This document shows, one piece after another, positions 43,310 through 51,776 of a DNA stretch of 64,000 bases. Numbering within the stretch: the first letter of the stretch is position 1; every line of letters begins with the position of its first letter. The notes below the pieces were generated by a model. It made no database searches and had not been told where the DNA came from. It saw only the letters and a list, made by a program, of their open reading frames with translations. The position numbers and the translations under genes were made by a program. Source of the DNA: Mycobacterium paraense (GTDB lineage Bacteria; Actinomycetota; Actinomycetes; Mycobacteriales; Mycobacteriaceae); the NCBI RefSeq assembly GCF_002101815.1, contig NZ_LQPM01000044.1, positions 1 through 64,000 on the forward strand, given 5' to 3'.

Positions 43310-43762
43310 TCAGAACTTCAGGTGATGGCTGACGTCGCCGACCTGGTCGACGAACATGGTGCGGCTGTCGAAGCGCCAGACGCCGTCGATCCGGTGGAAG
43401 GTGTCCTTGTAATGCCCGGTCACGATCACCTGTAGCGGCAGATCGGGGGTGGCCTGGGTGACGCAGTAATACGAGGTGCTGCTTGCGGTTCCCTGCGCAT
43501 CGTCGATGTGCAACTGCACGTTGGTGGTGTTGTGTTTGGTCTTGGGGGTGCCGTCCTCGTAGAGGCGAGTGGCCATCTCGTACATCTCGCGCACTCTGGC
43601 GGATCCGGCGAACACCGTCTCGGGTGGACCGTTCTCCACCCCGCAGATGCGGCCGTGCTCGAAGAGCCGGGCCACGCTGTCCAGGTCTCCGCGGTCGAGG
43701 AGCTCAGCGTAGGCGTAAATCAGGTTGCTGATTTCTGTCGCGCTGTCACTCACGCCGACCAT
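43310..43762 (-). CDS. SnoaL-like (NTF2-fold) protein
   Basis: This 150-residue protein is of the NTF2/SnoaL_4 type: EISNLIYAYAELLDRGDLDSVARLF at the start and TGHYKDTFHRIDGVWRFDSR near the end are typical of the cone-shaped fold. Members act as isomerases, hydratases or dehydratases on small polycyclic substrates, or bind ligands only. ATG 43762 is used; GTG 43753 is an alternative. It is the first gene of the minus-strand unit and is divergent from the SDR at 43815. Confidence 0.85.
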   Translation of the reverse strand: MVGVSDSATEISNLIYAYAELLDRGDLDSVARLFEHGRICGVENGPPETVFAGSARVREMYEMATRLYEDGTPKTKHNTTNVQLHIDDAQGTASSTSYYCVTQATPDLPLQVIVTGHYKDTFHRIDGVWRFDSRTMFVDQVGDVSHHLKF

Positions 43763-43800
43763 GTTGGCAGACCCGCGCTCATTTACATAGAACCCCCCAC

Positions 43801-43806
43801 TATTCT
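43801..43806 (+). promoter_or_regulatory. -10 element TATTCT of the SDR gene
   Basis: TATTCT ends eight bases before GTG 43815, which supports that start over TTG 43806. Confidence 0.4.
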
Positions 43807-43814
43807 TGGTCGCC

Positions 43815-44717
43815 GTGACGTCATCGTGGACGCCGAGCCGGCTGGGCGACCTGAGCGGCAAACGAGTCATCGTGACCGGCGCAACCAACGGCGTCGGGTT
43901 GGGCACGGCACGGGCGCTGGCCCGAGCGGGCGCCCACGTGATCCTGGCCGTGCGCAACACGGAACTCGGCGAGCGGCGGGCGGCCGAGATGGGTGGCTCC
44001 ACCACGGTGGCCAAGCTCGACCTCGCCGACCTGTCTTCGGTGCGCGCCTTCGCCGCCCTGATCGACGGGCCGGTCGACATCCTGATCAACAACGCCGGCA
44101 CCCTCACCGATCGGCGCACCGACACCGTCGACGGCTTCGAGATGACGTTGGGCACCAACCTGCTCGGTCCGTTCGCACTGACCAACCTGCTGTTGCCCCG
44201 GGTGCGTTCGCAGGTCATCAACGTCGGCTCCGATGCCCACCGCCATGCGACGTTGCGCCTCGACGACCTGCATCTGCGCCGGCACAAGTGGACGAGGCTG
44301 GGCGCCTACGGCCAGTCGAAGCTCGCGGTGATGTTGTGGGGGCTCGAGCTGGACCGCCGGCTGCGCGCCGCCGGATCGCCGATCGTCACGCAGCTCACCC
44401 ATCCGGGGTGGGTGGCCTCGAATCTGTCGCACCTGTCCGACTCGCCGCTGATGTCGTTGTCGCACAAGGCGGTCAAGGTCGTGGCCGACCGCCTGGCAAA
44501 TGACATCGACGAGGGCGCCGCGCCCACGCTGTACTGCATCAGCGAGCCGGTGCCGCCGGGCAGCTATGTCGGCGTCAGCGGCAGGATGGGCCTGCGCGGC
44601 GGTCCCGTGCTCATCGGCCGCTCGGTGCTCGCCTGCGACTACGACGCCGCCGCGCGCCTCGTCGCGTTCGCCGAGCAGGAGACCGGCACGAAGCTGGAGG
44701 TGACCACCCGTGGGTGA
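43815..44717 (+). CDS. SDR oxidoreductase, retinol dehydrogenase-like
   Basis: This 300-residue SDR has cofactor motif TGATNGVG (21-28), LINNAG, and YGQSK as the catalytic Tyr/Lys motif. The segment DDLHLRR before the active site and the long C-terminus resemble the retinol dehydrogenase/WW-domain oxidoreductase group, which act on lipophilic alcohols. GTG 43815 is preferred because a -10 element sits eight bases upstream. It overlaps the next SDR gene by eight bases, so the two are co-expressed. Confidence 0.88.
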   Translation: MTSSWTPSRLGDLSGKRVIVTGATNGVGLGTARALARAGAHVILAVRNTELGERRAAEMGGSTTVAKLDLADLSSVRAFAALIDGPVDILINNAGTLTDRRTDTVDGFEMTLGTNLLGPFALTNLLLPRVRSQVINVGSDAHRHATLRLDDLHLRRHKWTRLGAYGQSKLAVMLWGLELDRRLRAAGSPIVTQLTHPGWVASNLSHLSDSPLMSLSHKAVKVVADRLANDIDEGAAPTLYCISEPVPPGSYVGVSGRMGLRGGPVLIGRSVLACDYDAAARLVAFAEQETGTKLEVTTRG

Positions 44718-45531
44718 ACTCGACAACACCGTCGCCGTCATCACCGGCGCGGCGCGCGGCCAGGGTCGCAGCCACGCCGTCGCGCTCGCCGAACGGGGTG
44801 CCGACATCATCGCCGTGGACATCTGCGCCGACATCGACGCGATTCCGTACGCGCTGGGCACCAAGGCCGACCTCGACGAGACCGCGCGCCTGGTCGCCGA
44901 CGCGGGCCGCAGGGTGGCGCCGGTCGTCGCCGACGTGCGCGACCTCGCGCAGCTGGAGGCCGCGGTGCAGGCCGGGATCGACGAGCTGGGCGAGGTCGAC
45001 GTCGTCATCGCCAACGCCGGGGTGGTCGCCATGGGCGACCCCGAGCCCCGCTCCGAACCTGTGTTCAACACCATCGTCGACACGAACCTCAAGGGCGTCT
45101 GGAACACGATGCTGGCGGCGGTGCCATCAATCGTGCGCAAGGGCCGGGGCGGTTCGGTGGTGCTGGTCAGTTCGGCGCAGGGCCTGACCGGCCGGGGCGG
45201 CGACGGCAGCGCCGCGATGTTCGCCTACGCCGCCGCCAAGCACGGCGTGGTGGGGCTCATGCGATCGGCGGCCAACGCGTATGCGCGGCACAACATTCGG
45301 GTCAACTCGGTGAACCCCAGCGGTGTCGCGACGCCGATGATCCTCAACGATTTCGTGGCGAACCGGATGATCGAGAATCCCAACCCGGCCGTCTCGCAGA
45401 CGCTGCTGCCCGGCGTGCCGTTGGTCGAGACGCGCGACGTCACCGAGGCGGTGCTGTGGCTCGCCGGCCCGCGGTCACGGTATGTGACGGGCGTGTCGAT
45501 CCCGATCGACGCCGGTCACCTCGTCATGTGA
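44710..45531 (+). CDS. Mycofactocin-type SDR oxidoreductase
   Basis: This 273-residue SDR has the motif TGAARGQG (12-19), IANAG and YAAAK. It contains the insertion after the second strand (AVDICADIDAIPYALGTKADLDETARLV) that marks mycofactocin-coupled SDRs, which hold a non-exchangeable NAD cofactor and pass electrons to mycofactocin. Such enzymes oxidise alcohols. Its partner genes for mycofactocin are not in the window and would be expected elsewhere. It overlaps the upstream SDR gene and ends before the convergent rpmB. Confidence 0.88.
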   Translation: MGELDNTVAVITGAARGQGRSHAVALAERGADIIAVDICADIDAIPYALGTKADLDETARLVADAGRRVAPVVADVRDLAQLEAAVQAGIDELGEVDVVIANAGVVAMGDPEPRSEPVFNTIVDTNLKGVWNTMLAAVPSIVRKGRGGSVVLVSSAQGLTGRGGDGSAAMFAYAAAKHGVVGLMRSAANAYARHNIRVNSVNPSGVATPMILNDFVANRMIENPNPAVSQTLLPGVPLVETRDVTEAVLWLAGPRSRYVTGVSIPIDAGHLVM

Positions 45532-45537
45532 CGGGAA

Positions 45538-45732
45538 TCAGCCGCGGACGACCTTGCCGGCCTTGATGCAGGACGTGCAGACGTTCAGCCGCTGCCTGTT
45601 GCCACCCGGACGGGTCACGACGTGCACGGTCTGGACGTTGGGGTCCCACCGGCGGCTGGTGCGGCGGTGGGAGTGCGACACCGACTTGCCGAAGCCGGGG
45701 CCTTTCCCGCAGATATCGCACACAGCGGCCAT
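45538..45732 (-). CDS. rpmB: Ribosomal protein bL28 (zinc-ribbon form)
   Basis: This 64-residue bL28 has two CxxC pairs (CDICGKGP and CTSCIKAG) that form a zinc ribbon, i.e. the zinc-containing C+ paralogue. In mycobacteria this form coexists with a zinc-free paralogue that replaces it during zinc limitation. The body SHSHRRTSRRWDPNVQTV is the rRNA-binding part. It starts at ATG 45732 and points away from the FakA-like gene, from which it is separated by 282 bases that hold promoters only. Confidence 0.95.
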   Translation of the reverse strand: MAAVCDICGKGPGFGKSVSHSHRRTSRRWDPNVQTVHVVTRPGGNRQRLNVCTSCIKAGKVVRG

Positions 45733-46014
45733 GGTTCTAGCTCCTCAAATGTTCGGGGGTCCGGCAGGTGGCCGGGACAGCCCGGGATGACTCGGGCCAG
45801 CCCAGGATACCGACTGACATGGGCAACCACCAAAACGATCAACACCCGTCCGCGGCGTAGCCCCGGGAGTGTCGCCCGCTCTGGCTAGGCTCAATGCGCG
45901 GGTGCACTCAGGCAGCGGGTGCCCGCCGTGGCCGGCCGCCGCGCGCGTCGTCGCCGGGCTACGCTGGCGCCCACCGGGGGCCGGCGCTGGGAGGCTCCGA
46001 GGGAGGTGGGTCGC
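45733..46014. other. Divergent promoter region between rpmB and the FakA-like gene
   Basis: No gene is seen here. The left half is less G+C-rich and should hold the rpmB promoter. A TACGCT element at about 45959 would give the FakA-like gene a leader of about 45 bases. A TAGGCT also occurs at 45886-45891. Confidence 0.4.
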
Positions 46015-47685
46015 TTGGGCACGTCAGAGGCGCTGCTGGACGCCGCGACCCTGCGGGACTGGGCCCACACCGCGGTCAGCGATTTGATCACCCACATCGA
46101 CGAAATCAACCGGCTCAACGTCTTTCCGGTCGCCGATTCCGACACCGGCGCCAACATGCTGTTCACCATGCGTTCGGCGTTGGCGGAGGCGAACGCGGGC
46201 GCCGCGGCCGAGGGCTGCGTGGCCCGGGTGGCCGCGGCCCTGTCCTCCGGTGCACTGAACGGCGCCCGCGGCAATTCCGGGGTGATCCTGTCGCAGATCC
46301 TGCGCGGGATCGCCGATGTGACCGCGGCCGCGGCGGCAGGCGCCGGCGGCGAGCTGCGCCACATGGACGCGGCCCTCCTCGGGGCGGGGCTGCAGCGCGG
46401 CGTCGAGCTGGTCATCGCGTCGATGGGCGGCGACGAGGTGCCCGGGACCATCGTGTCGGTGTTGCGGGCCGCCGCCGACGCCGTCGAAAAATGCGCCGAC
46501 GAGGGGCTGCCCGCGGCGATCACCGCCGCCGGTGACGCCGCGGTGGTCGCGCTGGAAAAGACCCCCGAGCAGCTCGACGTCCTGGCCGACGCCGGGGCGG
46601 TGGACGCCGGCGGCCGCGGCCTGCTGGTGCTGCTGGACGCGCTGCGCTGCAGCATCGGCGGGCAGGCGCCCGCGCGCACGGTCTACGAGCCCGCGCCGCG
46701 CGCCCCGGAGCCGCAGGCCGCCGCCGAGCGCCCGGGGCCGCAGTTCGAGGTGATGTACCGGCTGGACGGCTGCGACGCCACGGCCGTCAACCGGCTGCGC
46801 AATCGGCTCGAGGAGCTCGGGGAATCGGTGGCGCTGGCGCAGGCGGCCGCGCAGGAATCCGCCCGGATCGACAGCTACTCCGTGCACGTGCACACCGACG
46901 ACGCCGGCGCCGCCGTCGAAGCGGGCCTGGCGGTGGGCCGGCTCAGCCGGATCGTCATCTCGGCCCTGAGCTCCGGCGCCGCCGGGCTGCCCGCCGGGGG
47001 CTGGACGCGCGAACGGGCCGTGCTGGCCGTCGTCGACGGCGAGGGCGCCGCCGAGTTGTTCGCCGCCGAGGGCGCCTGCGTGCTGCGGCCCGATCCGGAC
47101 GCGAACATCAGCGCACACCAGCTGGTGCGGGCGGTCGTCGACACCGGCGCCGCCCAGGTGATGGTCCTGCCCAACGGGTATGTGGCCGCCGAGGAGCTGG
47201 TGGCGGGGTGCACCGCGGCCATCGGGTGGGGCATCGACGTGGTGCCGATCCCGACCGGGTCGATGGTGCAGGGCCTGGCCGCCCTGGCCGTGCACGACGC
47301 GGAACGGCAGGCGGTCGACGACGGCTTCACCATGGCCCGCGCGGCCGGCGCGTCCCGGCACGGATCGGTGCGCATCGCGACCGAAAGCGCGCTGACGTGG
47401 GCCGGGCCCTGCCGGCCGGGCGACGGCCTGGGCATCGCCGGCGACGAGGTGCTCATCGTCGCCGCCGACGCGGCCGGGGCCGCGATCGGGCTGCTCGATC
47501 TGCTGCTGGCTTCGGGAGGCGACCTGGTGACCGTGCTGATCGGCGCGGGCATCGAGGGCGAGGCCGACGCCACCGCCCTGGGTGACACCCTGCAGGACCA
47601 CGTGCACGACCACCACCCGGGCACCGAGCTGATGACCTACCGCACCGGCCACCGCGGCGACGTCCTGCTGATCGGGGTCGAGTAG
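46015..47685 (+). CDS. FakA-like DAK/DhaL-domain kinase (intact)
   Basis: The 556 residues show a DhaL-type kinase domain at the N-terminus with the Mg/ATP motif LNVFPVADSDTGANM, a central region (GARGNSGVILSQ, VDAGGRGLLVLLDAL) and a C-terminal domain ending LLIGVE. This is the layout of FakA, the ATP-binding subunit of fatty acid kinase, which phosphorylates a FakB-bound fatty acid. No FakB/DegV gene is nearby. In M. tuberculosis this gene is split into Rv2975c and Rv2974c as I recall, whereas here it is intact. TTG 46015 is chosen because GGAGG lies eight bases upstream; GTG 46006 would overlap that site. recG follows two bases after its stop. Confidence 0.88.
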   Translation: MGTSEALLDAATLRDWAHTAVSDLITHIDEINRLNVFPVADSDTGANMLFTMRSALAEANAGAAAEGCVARVAAALSSGALNGARGNSGVILSQILRGIADVTAAAAAGAGGELRHMDAALLGAGLQRGVELVIASMGGDEVPGTIVSVLRAAADAVEKCADEGLPAAITAAGDAAVVALEKTPEQLDVLADAGAVDAGGRGLLVLLDALRCSIGGQAPARTVYEPAPRAPEPQAAAERPGPQFEVMYRLDGCDATAVNRLRNRLEELGESVALAQAAAQESARIDSYSVHVHTDDAGAAVEAGLAVGRLSRIVISALSSGAAGLPAGGWTRERAVLAVVDGEGAAELFAAEGACVLRPDPDANISAHQLVRAVVDTGAAQVMVLPNGYVAAEELVAGCTAAIGWGIDVVPIPTGSMVQGLAALAVHDAERQAVDDGFTMARAAGASRHGSVRIATESALTWAGPCRPGDGLGIAGDEVLIVAADAAGAAIGLLDLLLASGGDLVTVLIGAGIEGEADATALGDTLQDHVHDHHPGTELMTYRTGHRGDVLLIGVE

Positions 47686-47687
47686 CC

Positions 47688-49904
47688 GTGGCATCGCTGT
47701 CCGACCGGCTGACCTTCGTGGTGGGCGGCAAAGCCGTTCCGCTTTTGGACGAGATCTTCGGCATCCGCACCGTCGACGACCTGCTGCGCCACTACCCGCG
47801 CGGCTACTCCGAGGGCGCGAGCCTCTGGGGCTTCGGCGACGAGCGGCCCGAGGAGGGTGAGCACATCACCATCGTCGACGTCATCACCGATGCGTTCACC
47901 AAGCCGATGAGGGACCCGAAGAAGAAGTACTGCCGCATCACCGTCGGGAGCGGGCGCAACAAGGTGACGGCCACATTCTTCAATGCGGGCTGGATCAGCA
48001 AGGATCTCACCAAAAACACCAAGGTGATGCTCTCCGGCGAAGTCGGTTACTACAAGGGCGCAATGCAGTTCACGCACCCGGCCTTCCTCATCCTGGAATC
48101 GCCGGACGGAAAGACCCACGGCACCAAGTCGCTCGCCAAGATAGCCGGCGCGTCACGAGCCACCACCGCCGAAGAGGTCATCGATGCTTACGAACGTCGC
48201 TTCTTCGCGATCTATCCCGCCGCCGCGAAATTGCAGAGCTGGGACATCTTCGCCTGCGTGCGCCAGGTGCTCGACGTCCTGGATCCGGTGCCCGATCCGC
48301 TGCCGGAGGACTTGCGCGCCGAACTCGGCCTGATCTCCGAGGACCAGGCGCTGCGCGCGATCCACCTTTCCGAGGACGAGCGCGAACGCCAAAGGGCCCG
48401 TGAGCGATTGACGTTCGACGAGGCCGTCGGCCTGCAATGGGCGCTGGTCGCCCGCCGCCACGGTGAGCTGTCCGAATCGGGGCCGCCGGCGCCGTCGCGG
48501 CCGGACGGCCTGAAGGCGGAGTTGTTGCGGCGGCTGCCCTTCGAGCTGACGGCGGGGCAGCGCGACGTGCTCGACGTGCTGTCCGGCGGGCTGGCGGCGA
48601 CCCGCCCGATGAACCGCCTGCTGCAGGGTGAGGTCGGCTCCGGCAAGACGATCGTCGCCGTGCTGGCGATGTTGCAGATGGTCGACGCCGGCTACCAGTG
48701 CGCGTTGCTCGCCCCGACGGAAGTGCTTGCGGCGCAACATCTCCGGTCAATCCGCGACGTCCTCGGCGAGTTGGCGATGGCGGGCCAGCTGGGCGGGGCC
48801 GACAACGCCACGCGGGTGGCGCTGCTCACCGGCTCCATGACGGCCGCGCACAAGAAGCACGTGCGCGACGAGGTCGCGAGCGGCCAGGCCGGCATCGTCG
48901 TCGGCACCCACGCCTTGCTGCAGGACGCGGTGGAGTTCCACAACCTGGGCATGGTGGTGGTCGACGAACAGCATCGGTTCGGCGTCGAACAGCGAGACCA
49001 ATTGCGCGCCAAGGCCCGTGCCGGCATCACACCGCACCTGCTGGTGATGACGGCGACGCCGATACCGCGCACCGTCGCGCTCACGGTATACGGCGACCTG
49101 GAGACCTCGACGCTGCGCGAACTTCCGCGCGGGCGCCAGCCGATCGCCAGCAACGTCATCTTCATCGGCGACAAGCCCGCCTGGCTCGATCGTGCCTGGC
49201 ACCGCATCATCGAGGAGGTCTCGGCCGGCCGCCAGGCCTACGTGGTGGCGCCCCGGATCGACGAGTCCGACGACACCGAAAAAAGCGAGGAGGTCCGCCG
49301 GCCTTCGGCGACCGCGGTGGGACTCTTCGACACGCTGCGCTCCGGGGAGCTGGCGGACCTTCGGCTGGGGCTCATGCACGGGCGGCTGTCCGCCGACGAC
49401 AAGGACGCCGCGATGGCCGCCTTCCGCGCCGGTGACATCGATGTGCTGGTGTGCACCACCGTCATCGAGGTCGGCGTCGACGTGCCCAATGCCACGGTCA
49501 TGCTGGTGATGGACGCCGACCGGTTCGGCATCAGCCAGCTGCATCAGCTGCGCGGGCGCATCGGCCGCGGCGAGCATCCCAGCCTGTGCCTGCTGGCCAG
49601 CTGGGTCCCCCCGGATTCGCATGCCGGCCGGCGGCTGCGTGCCGTCGCCGAGACGATGGACGGGTTCGCCCTGGCCGACCTTGACCTCAAGGAGCGCCGC
49701 GAGGGAGACGTGTTGGGCCGCAACCAATCCGGCAGGGCGGTCACCCTGCGGCTGCTGTCGCTGGCCGACCACGGAGCCTACATCGAGGCCGCCCGCGACT
49801 TCGCGGTCCAGGCGTACGAGCGAGACCCGTCGAACCCCGGATTGGCCTTGCTCGCCGCGCGTTTCACCGACACCGATCGAATCGAATACCTCGACAAATC
49901 ATGA
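47688..49904 (+). CDS. recG: ATP-dependent DNA helicase RecG
   Basis: RecG reverses stalled replication forks and processes branched recombination intermediates. The 738 residues have an N-terminal wedge/OB domain (IRTVDDLLRHYPRGYSE, then the OB strands) and two RecA-like motor domains with Walker A LLQGEVGSGKT, DEQH box VVVDEQHRFGVEQR, motif III MTATPIPRT, and the C-terminal motifs GLMHGRL, TTVIEVGVDVPNAT and QLRGRIGRG. It has normal length and start (GTG 47688). It is part of the unit FakA-like, recG, HNH. Confidence 0.97.
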   Translation: MASLSDRLTFVVGGKAVPLLDEIFGIRTVDDLLRHYPRGYSEGASLWGFGDERPEEGEHITIVDVITDAFTKPMRDPKKKYCRITVGSGRNKVTATFFNAGWISKDLTKNTKVMLSGEVGYYKGAMQFTHPAFLILESPDGKTHGTKSLAKIAGASRATTAEEVIDAYERRFFAIYPAAAKLQSWDIFACVRQVLDVLDPVPDPLPEDLRAELGLISEDQALRAIHLSEDERERQRARERLTFDEAVGLQWALVARRHGELSESGPPAPSRPDGLKAELLRRLPFELTAGQRDVLDVLSGGLAATRPMNRLLQGEVGSGKTIVAVLAMLQMVDAGYQCALLAPTEVLAAQHLRSIRDVLGELAMAGQLGGADNATRVALLTGSMTAAHKKHVRDEVASGQAGIVVGTHALLQDAVEFHNLGMVVVDEQHRFGVEQRDQLRAKARAGITPHLLVMTATPIPRTVALTVYGDLETSTLRELPRGRQPIASNVIFIGDKPAWLDRAWHRIIEEVSAGRQAYVVAPRIDESDDTEKSEEVRRPSATAVGLFDTLRSGELADLRLGLMHGRLSADDKDAAMAAFRAGDIDVLVCTTVIEVGVDVPNATVMLVMDADRFGISQLHQLRGRIGRGEHPSLCLLASWVPPDSHAGRRLRAVAETMDGFALADLDLKERREGDVLGRNQSGRAVTLRLLSLADHGAYIEAARDFAVQAYERDPSNPGLALLAARFTDTDRIEYLDKS

Positions 49905-50611
49905 ATCGCAAGCTGCTGCTGTGGTTGTCGGCGCTCGCCGTGCTGGCGGTGCTGGTGGCCTATCAGACGCTGGGATCGGAGGCCGCCAAACGCGCCGAGG
50001 TGGCCGCCCGCGCCGACGTGCCCACCGTGCAGCCGGGCACCGACGTGCTCGGTGGTGTCGCGGTGGTTCCCGAGCGGGCCCACCGCTACGACTACCGGCG
50101 CCCGGCGTTCGGCGACGCCTGGGACGACAACAACGACGCGCCGCTGGGGCACAACGGTTGTGACACCCGCGACGACATCCTCGACCGTGACCTCGTCGAC
50201 AAGACGTACGTGTCGATCAAGCGCTGCCCGAACGCGGTGGCCACCGGCACCCTGCACGACCCGTACACCAACACCACGATCGCCTTCGCGCGCGGCGCCA
50301 AGGTCGGCGAGGCGGTGCAGATCGACCACATCGTCCCGCTGGCCTACGCCTGGGACATGGGGGCCTACGCCTGGCCGCCGCCGGAGCGGCTGCGATTCGC
50401 CAACGACCCGGCCAACCTGCTGGCCGTCGAAGGGCAGGCCAACCAGGACAAGGGCGACTCGCCCCCGGCCCAGTGGATGCCGCCGAACACCGCGTTCGCG
50501 TGTCAGTACGCCATGCAGTTCATCGCCGTGCTGCGCGGCTACCAGTTACCGGTGGACCAGGCCTCCGCGGGCGTGCTGCGGCAGGCCGCGGCCACCTGCC
50601 CGACGGGGTGA
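49901..50611 (+). CDS. Secreted HNH endonuclease-like protein (DUF1524 type)
   Basis: This 236-residue protein has an N-terminal signal or anchor helix (KLLLWLSALAVLAVLVAY; 4-21) and a DUF1524/GmrSD-type HNH domain with IDHIVPLAYAWDMGA and NDPANLLAVEGQANQDKGDSPPAQWMPPN. It is predicted to be exported or anchored in the membrane, so it may degrade DNA outside the cell. It resembles Rv2972c. Its ATG overlaps the recG stop (ATGA). Confidence 0.88.
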   Translation: MNRKLLLWLSALAVLAVLVAYQTLGSEAAKRAEVAARADVPTVQPGTDVLGGVAVVPERAHRYDYRRPAFGDAWDDNNDAPLGHNGCDTRDDILDRDLVDKTYVSIKRCPNAVATGTLHDPYTNTTIAFARGAKVGEAVQIDHIVPLAYAWDMGAYAWPPPERLRFANDPANLLAVEGQANQDKGDSPPAQWMPPNTAFACQYAMQFIAVLRGYQLPVDQASAGVLRQAAATCPTG

Positions 50612-50621
50612 CCGGAACGGA

Positions 50622-51473
50622 TTACGGGCCCTCGTACGTGTTCGGGTCCGGGCGCAGCCGGGTGCCGTCGTTGAGACCGTTGATCGCGTCCATGTGCTCG
50701 CCGGCCAACTCGAAATCGAAGATGTCGACGTTGGTGGCGATGTGCTCGGGCCGGCTCGAGCGGAAAATCACCGAGTTGCCCAATTGCACGTTCCACCGGA
50801 GCAGAACCTGCGCGGGCGTCTTGCCGTATTCGGCGGCGACCGAGTTCAGCGTCGGGTTGTCCATCAGCTTGCCGAGCACCAGCGGCGTGTAGGACTGCGT
50901 GACGACGTTGTGCTCCGCGTTCGCTTTGCGCAGGTCGGCCTGGTTGAGCAGCGGGTGCAGCTCGACCTGGTTGACCGCCGGGGTGACGAAGGTCAGGTCG
51001 ATGACCGTGGAGAGGTAATCCTCGGTGAAGTTGGACACTCCGATCGAGCGGGCGTGGCCTTCCCCGCGGGATTGGATCATGCCGCCGAACGCGTCGACGT
51101 ATTTACCCTGCGCCGGTGCCGGCCAATGAATGAGGTAGAGGTCGACATAGTCGAGGCCGAGTCGCTCCAGGCTCGCGCTGCAGGCCTGCTGGGCCTTGCT
51201 GAAACCATGCTCCGGGGTGGCCAGCTTGGTGGTGACGAACAGCTCCGCGCGCGGGATGCCGGACGCCGCGATCGCGCGGCCGACGCCGGCCTCGTTGCCG
51301 TAGGCGGCGGCGGTGTCGATGAGCCGGCACCCGATCTCCAGCGCGGCCGCGACGGCGCGCTCGGCCTCGTCCTCCGAGAGGTCGGCGACGCCCAGGCCGA
51401 GCACCGGCATGGTGTTCTCGTCGTTAAGAGCGATCGACGGTATGGCGGAGCCCGACTCGCCAGTCAATGTCAT
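50622..51473 (-). CDS. Aldo-keto reductase (Rv2971-like)
   Basis: This 283-residue (alpha/beta)8 NADPH-dependent reductase shows the AKR signatures GCRLIDTAAAYGNEAGVGRAI (Asp and Tyr of the catalytic tetrad), the Lys in FVTTKLA, LDYVDLYLIHWP (His) and QLGNSVIFRSSRPEHIATNVDIFDFEL (cofactor). Related mycobacterial enzymes reduce dicarbonyls such as methylglyoxal. It has a decayed sister copy directly upstream on the same strand. It is convergent with the HNH gene. Confidence 0.94.
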   Translation of the reverse strand: MTLTGESGSAIPSIALNDENTMPVLGLGVADLSEDEAERAVAAALEIGCRLIDTAAAYGNEAGVGRAIAASGIPRAELFVTTKLATPEHGFSKAQQACSASLERLGLDYVDLYLIHWPAPAQGKYVDAFGGMIQSRGEGHARSIGVSNFTEDYLSTVIDLTFVTPAVNQVELHPLLNQADLRKANAEHNVVTQSYTPLVLGKLMDNPTLNSVAAEYGKTPAQVLLRWNVQLGNSVIFRSSRPEHIATNVDIFDFELAGEHMDAINGLNDGTRLRPDPNTYEGP

Positions 51474-51484
51474 TCACCTACCTG

Positions 51485-51648
51485 TGAATTGAAGTTCGTA
51501 GATCTTCGACCCGGTCGGGTTCCCTCGTCGAGCGGGAGGTCGACGCATTTCGGTGCTGATCCGAGATCGAACACGTCGAAGTTGCTCGCAATCCGTGTGG
51601 GGTTCACCAACGTGGGGACCACGATATTACCCAGGCCGATATGCGCCT
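51485..51648 (-). pseudogene. Remnant of a second aldo-keto reductase
   Basis: On the minus strand this stretch reads AHIGLGNIVVPTLVNPTRIASNFDVFDL and then diverges, ending around DEGTR and STNFNS. That is the C-terminal segment of an AKR, similar but not identical to residues 230-280 of the intact neighbour (QLGNSVIF...IATNVDIFDFEL...NDGTR). The N-terminal 80% is missing, an in-frame stop lies upstream, and after FDVFDL the frame appears shifted. Tandem AKR genes are known at this site in some other mycobacteria from memory, so one copy has been deleted here. Confidence 0.7.
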
Positions 51649-51776
51649 AATCAATGCCTGGTCGGGGCCCATTGGGCCACGACGTAAAGTTGGTCGCGCG
51701 GCACGCCTGGAGTGGGTATCCAATTCCCGTCGCTCGGCGTCGCCGGGTTTTTCAGTCAGGGGGAGCAGGAGCAGCT

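Noticed and set aside
45894..46535. Plus-strand frame beginning with ATG just after a TAGGCT element
   Set aside because: It runs into the FakA-like gene in a different frame and its translation is Arg/Gly-rich without any family match. The FakA-like frame is the real one.
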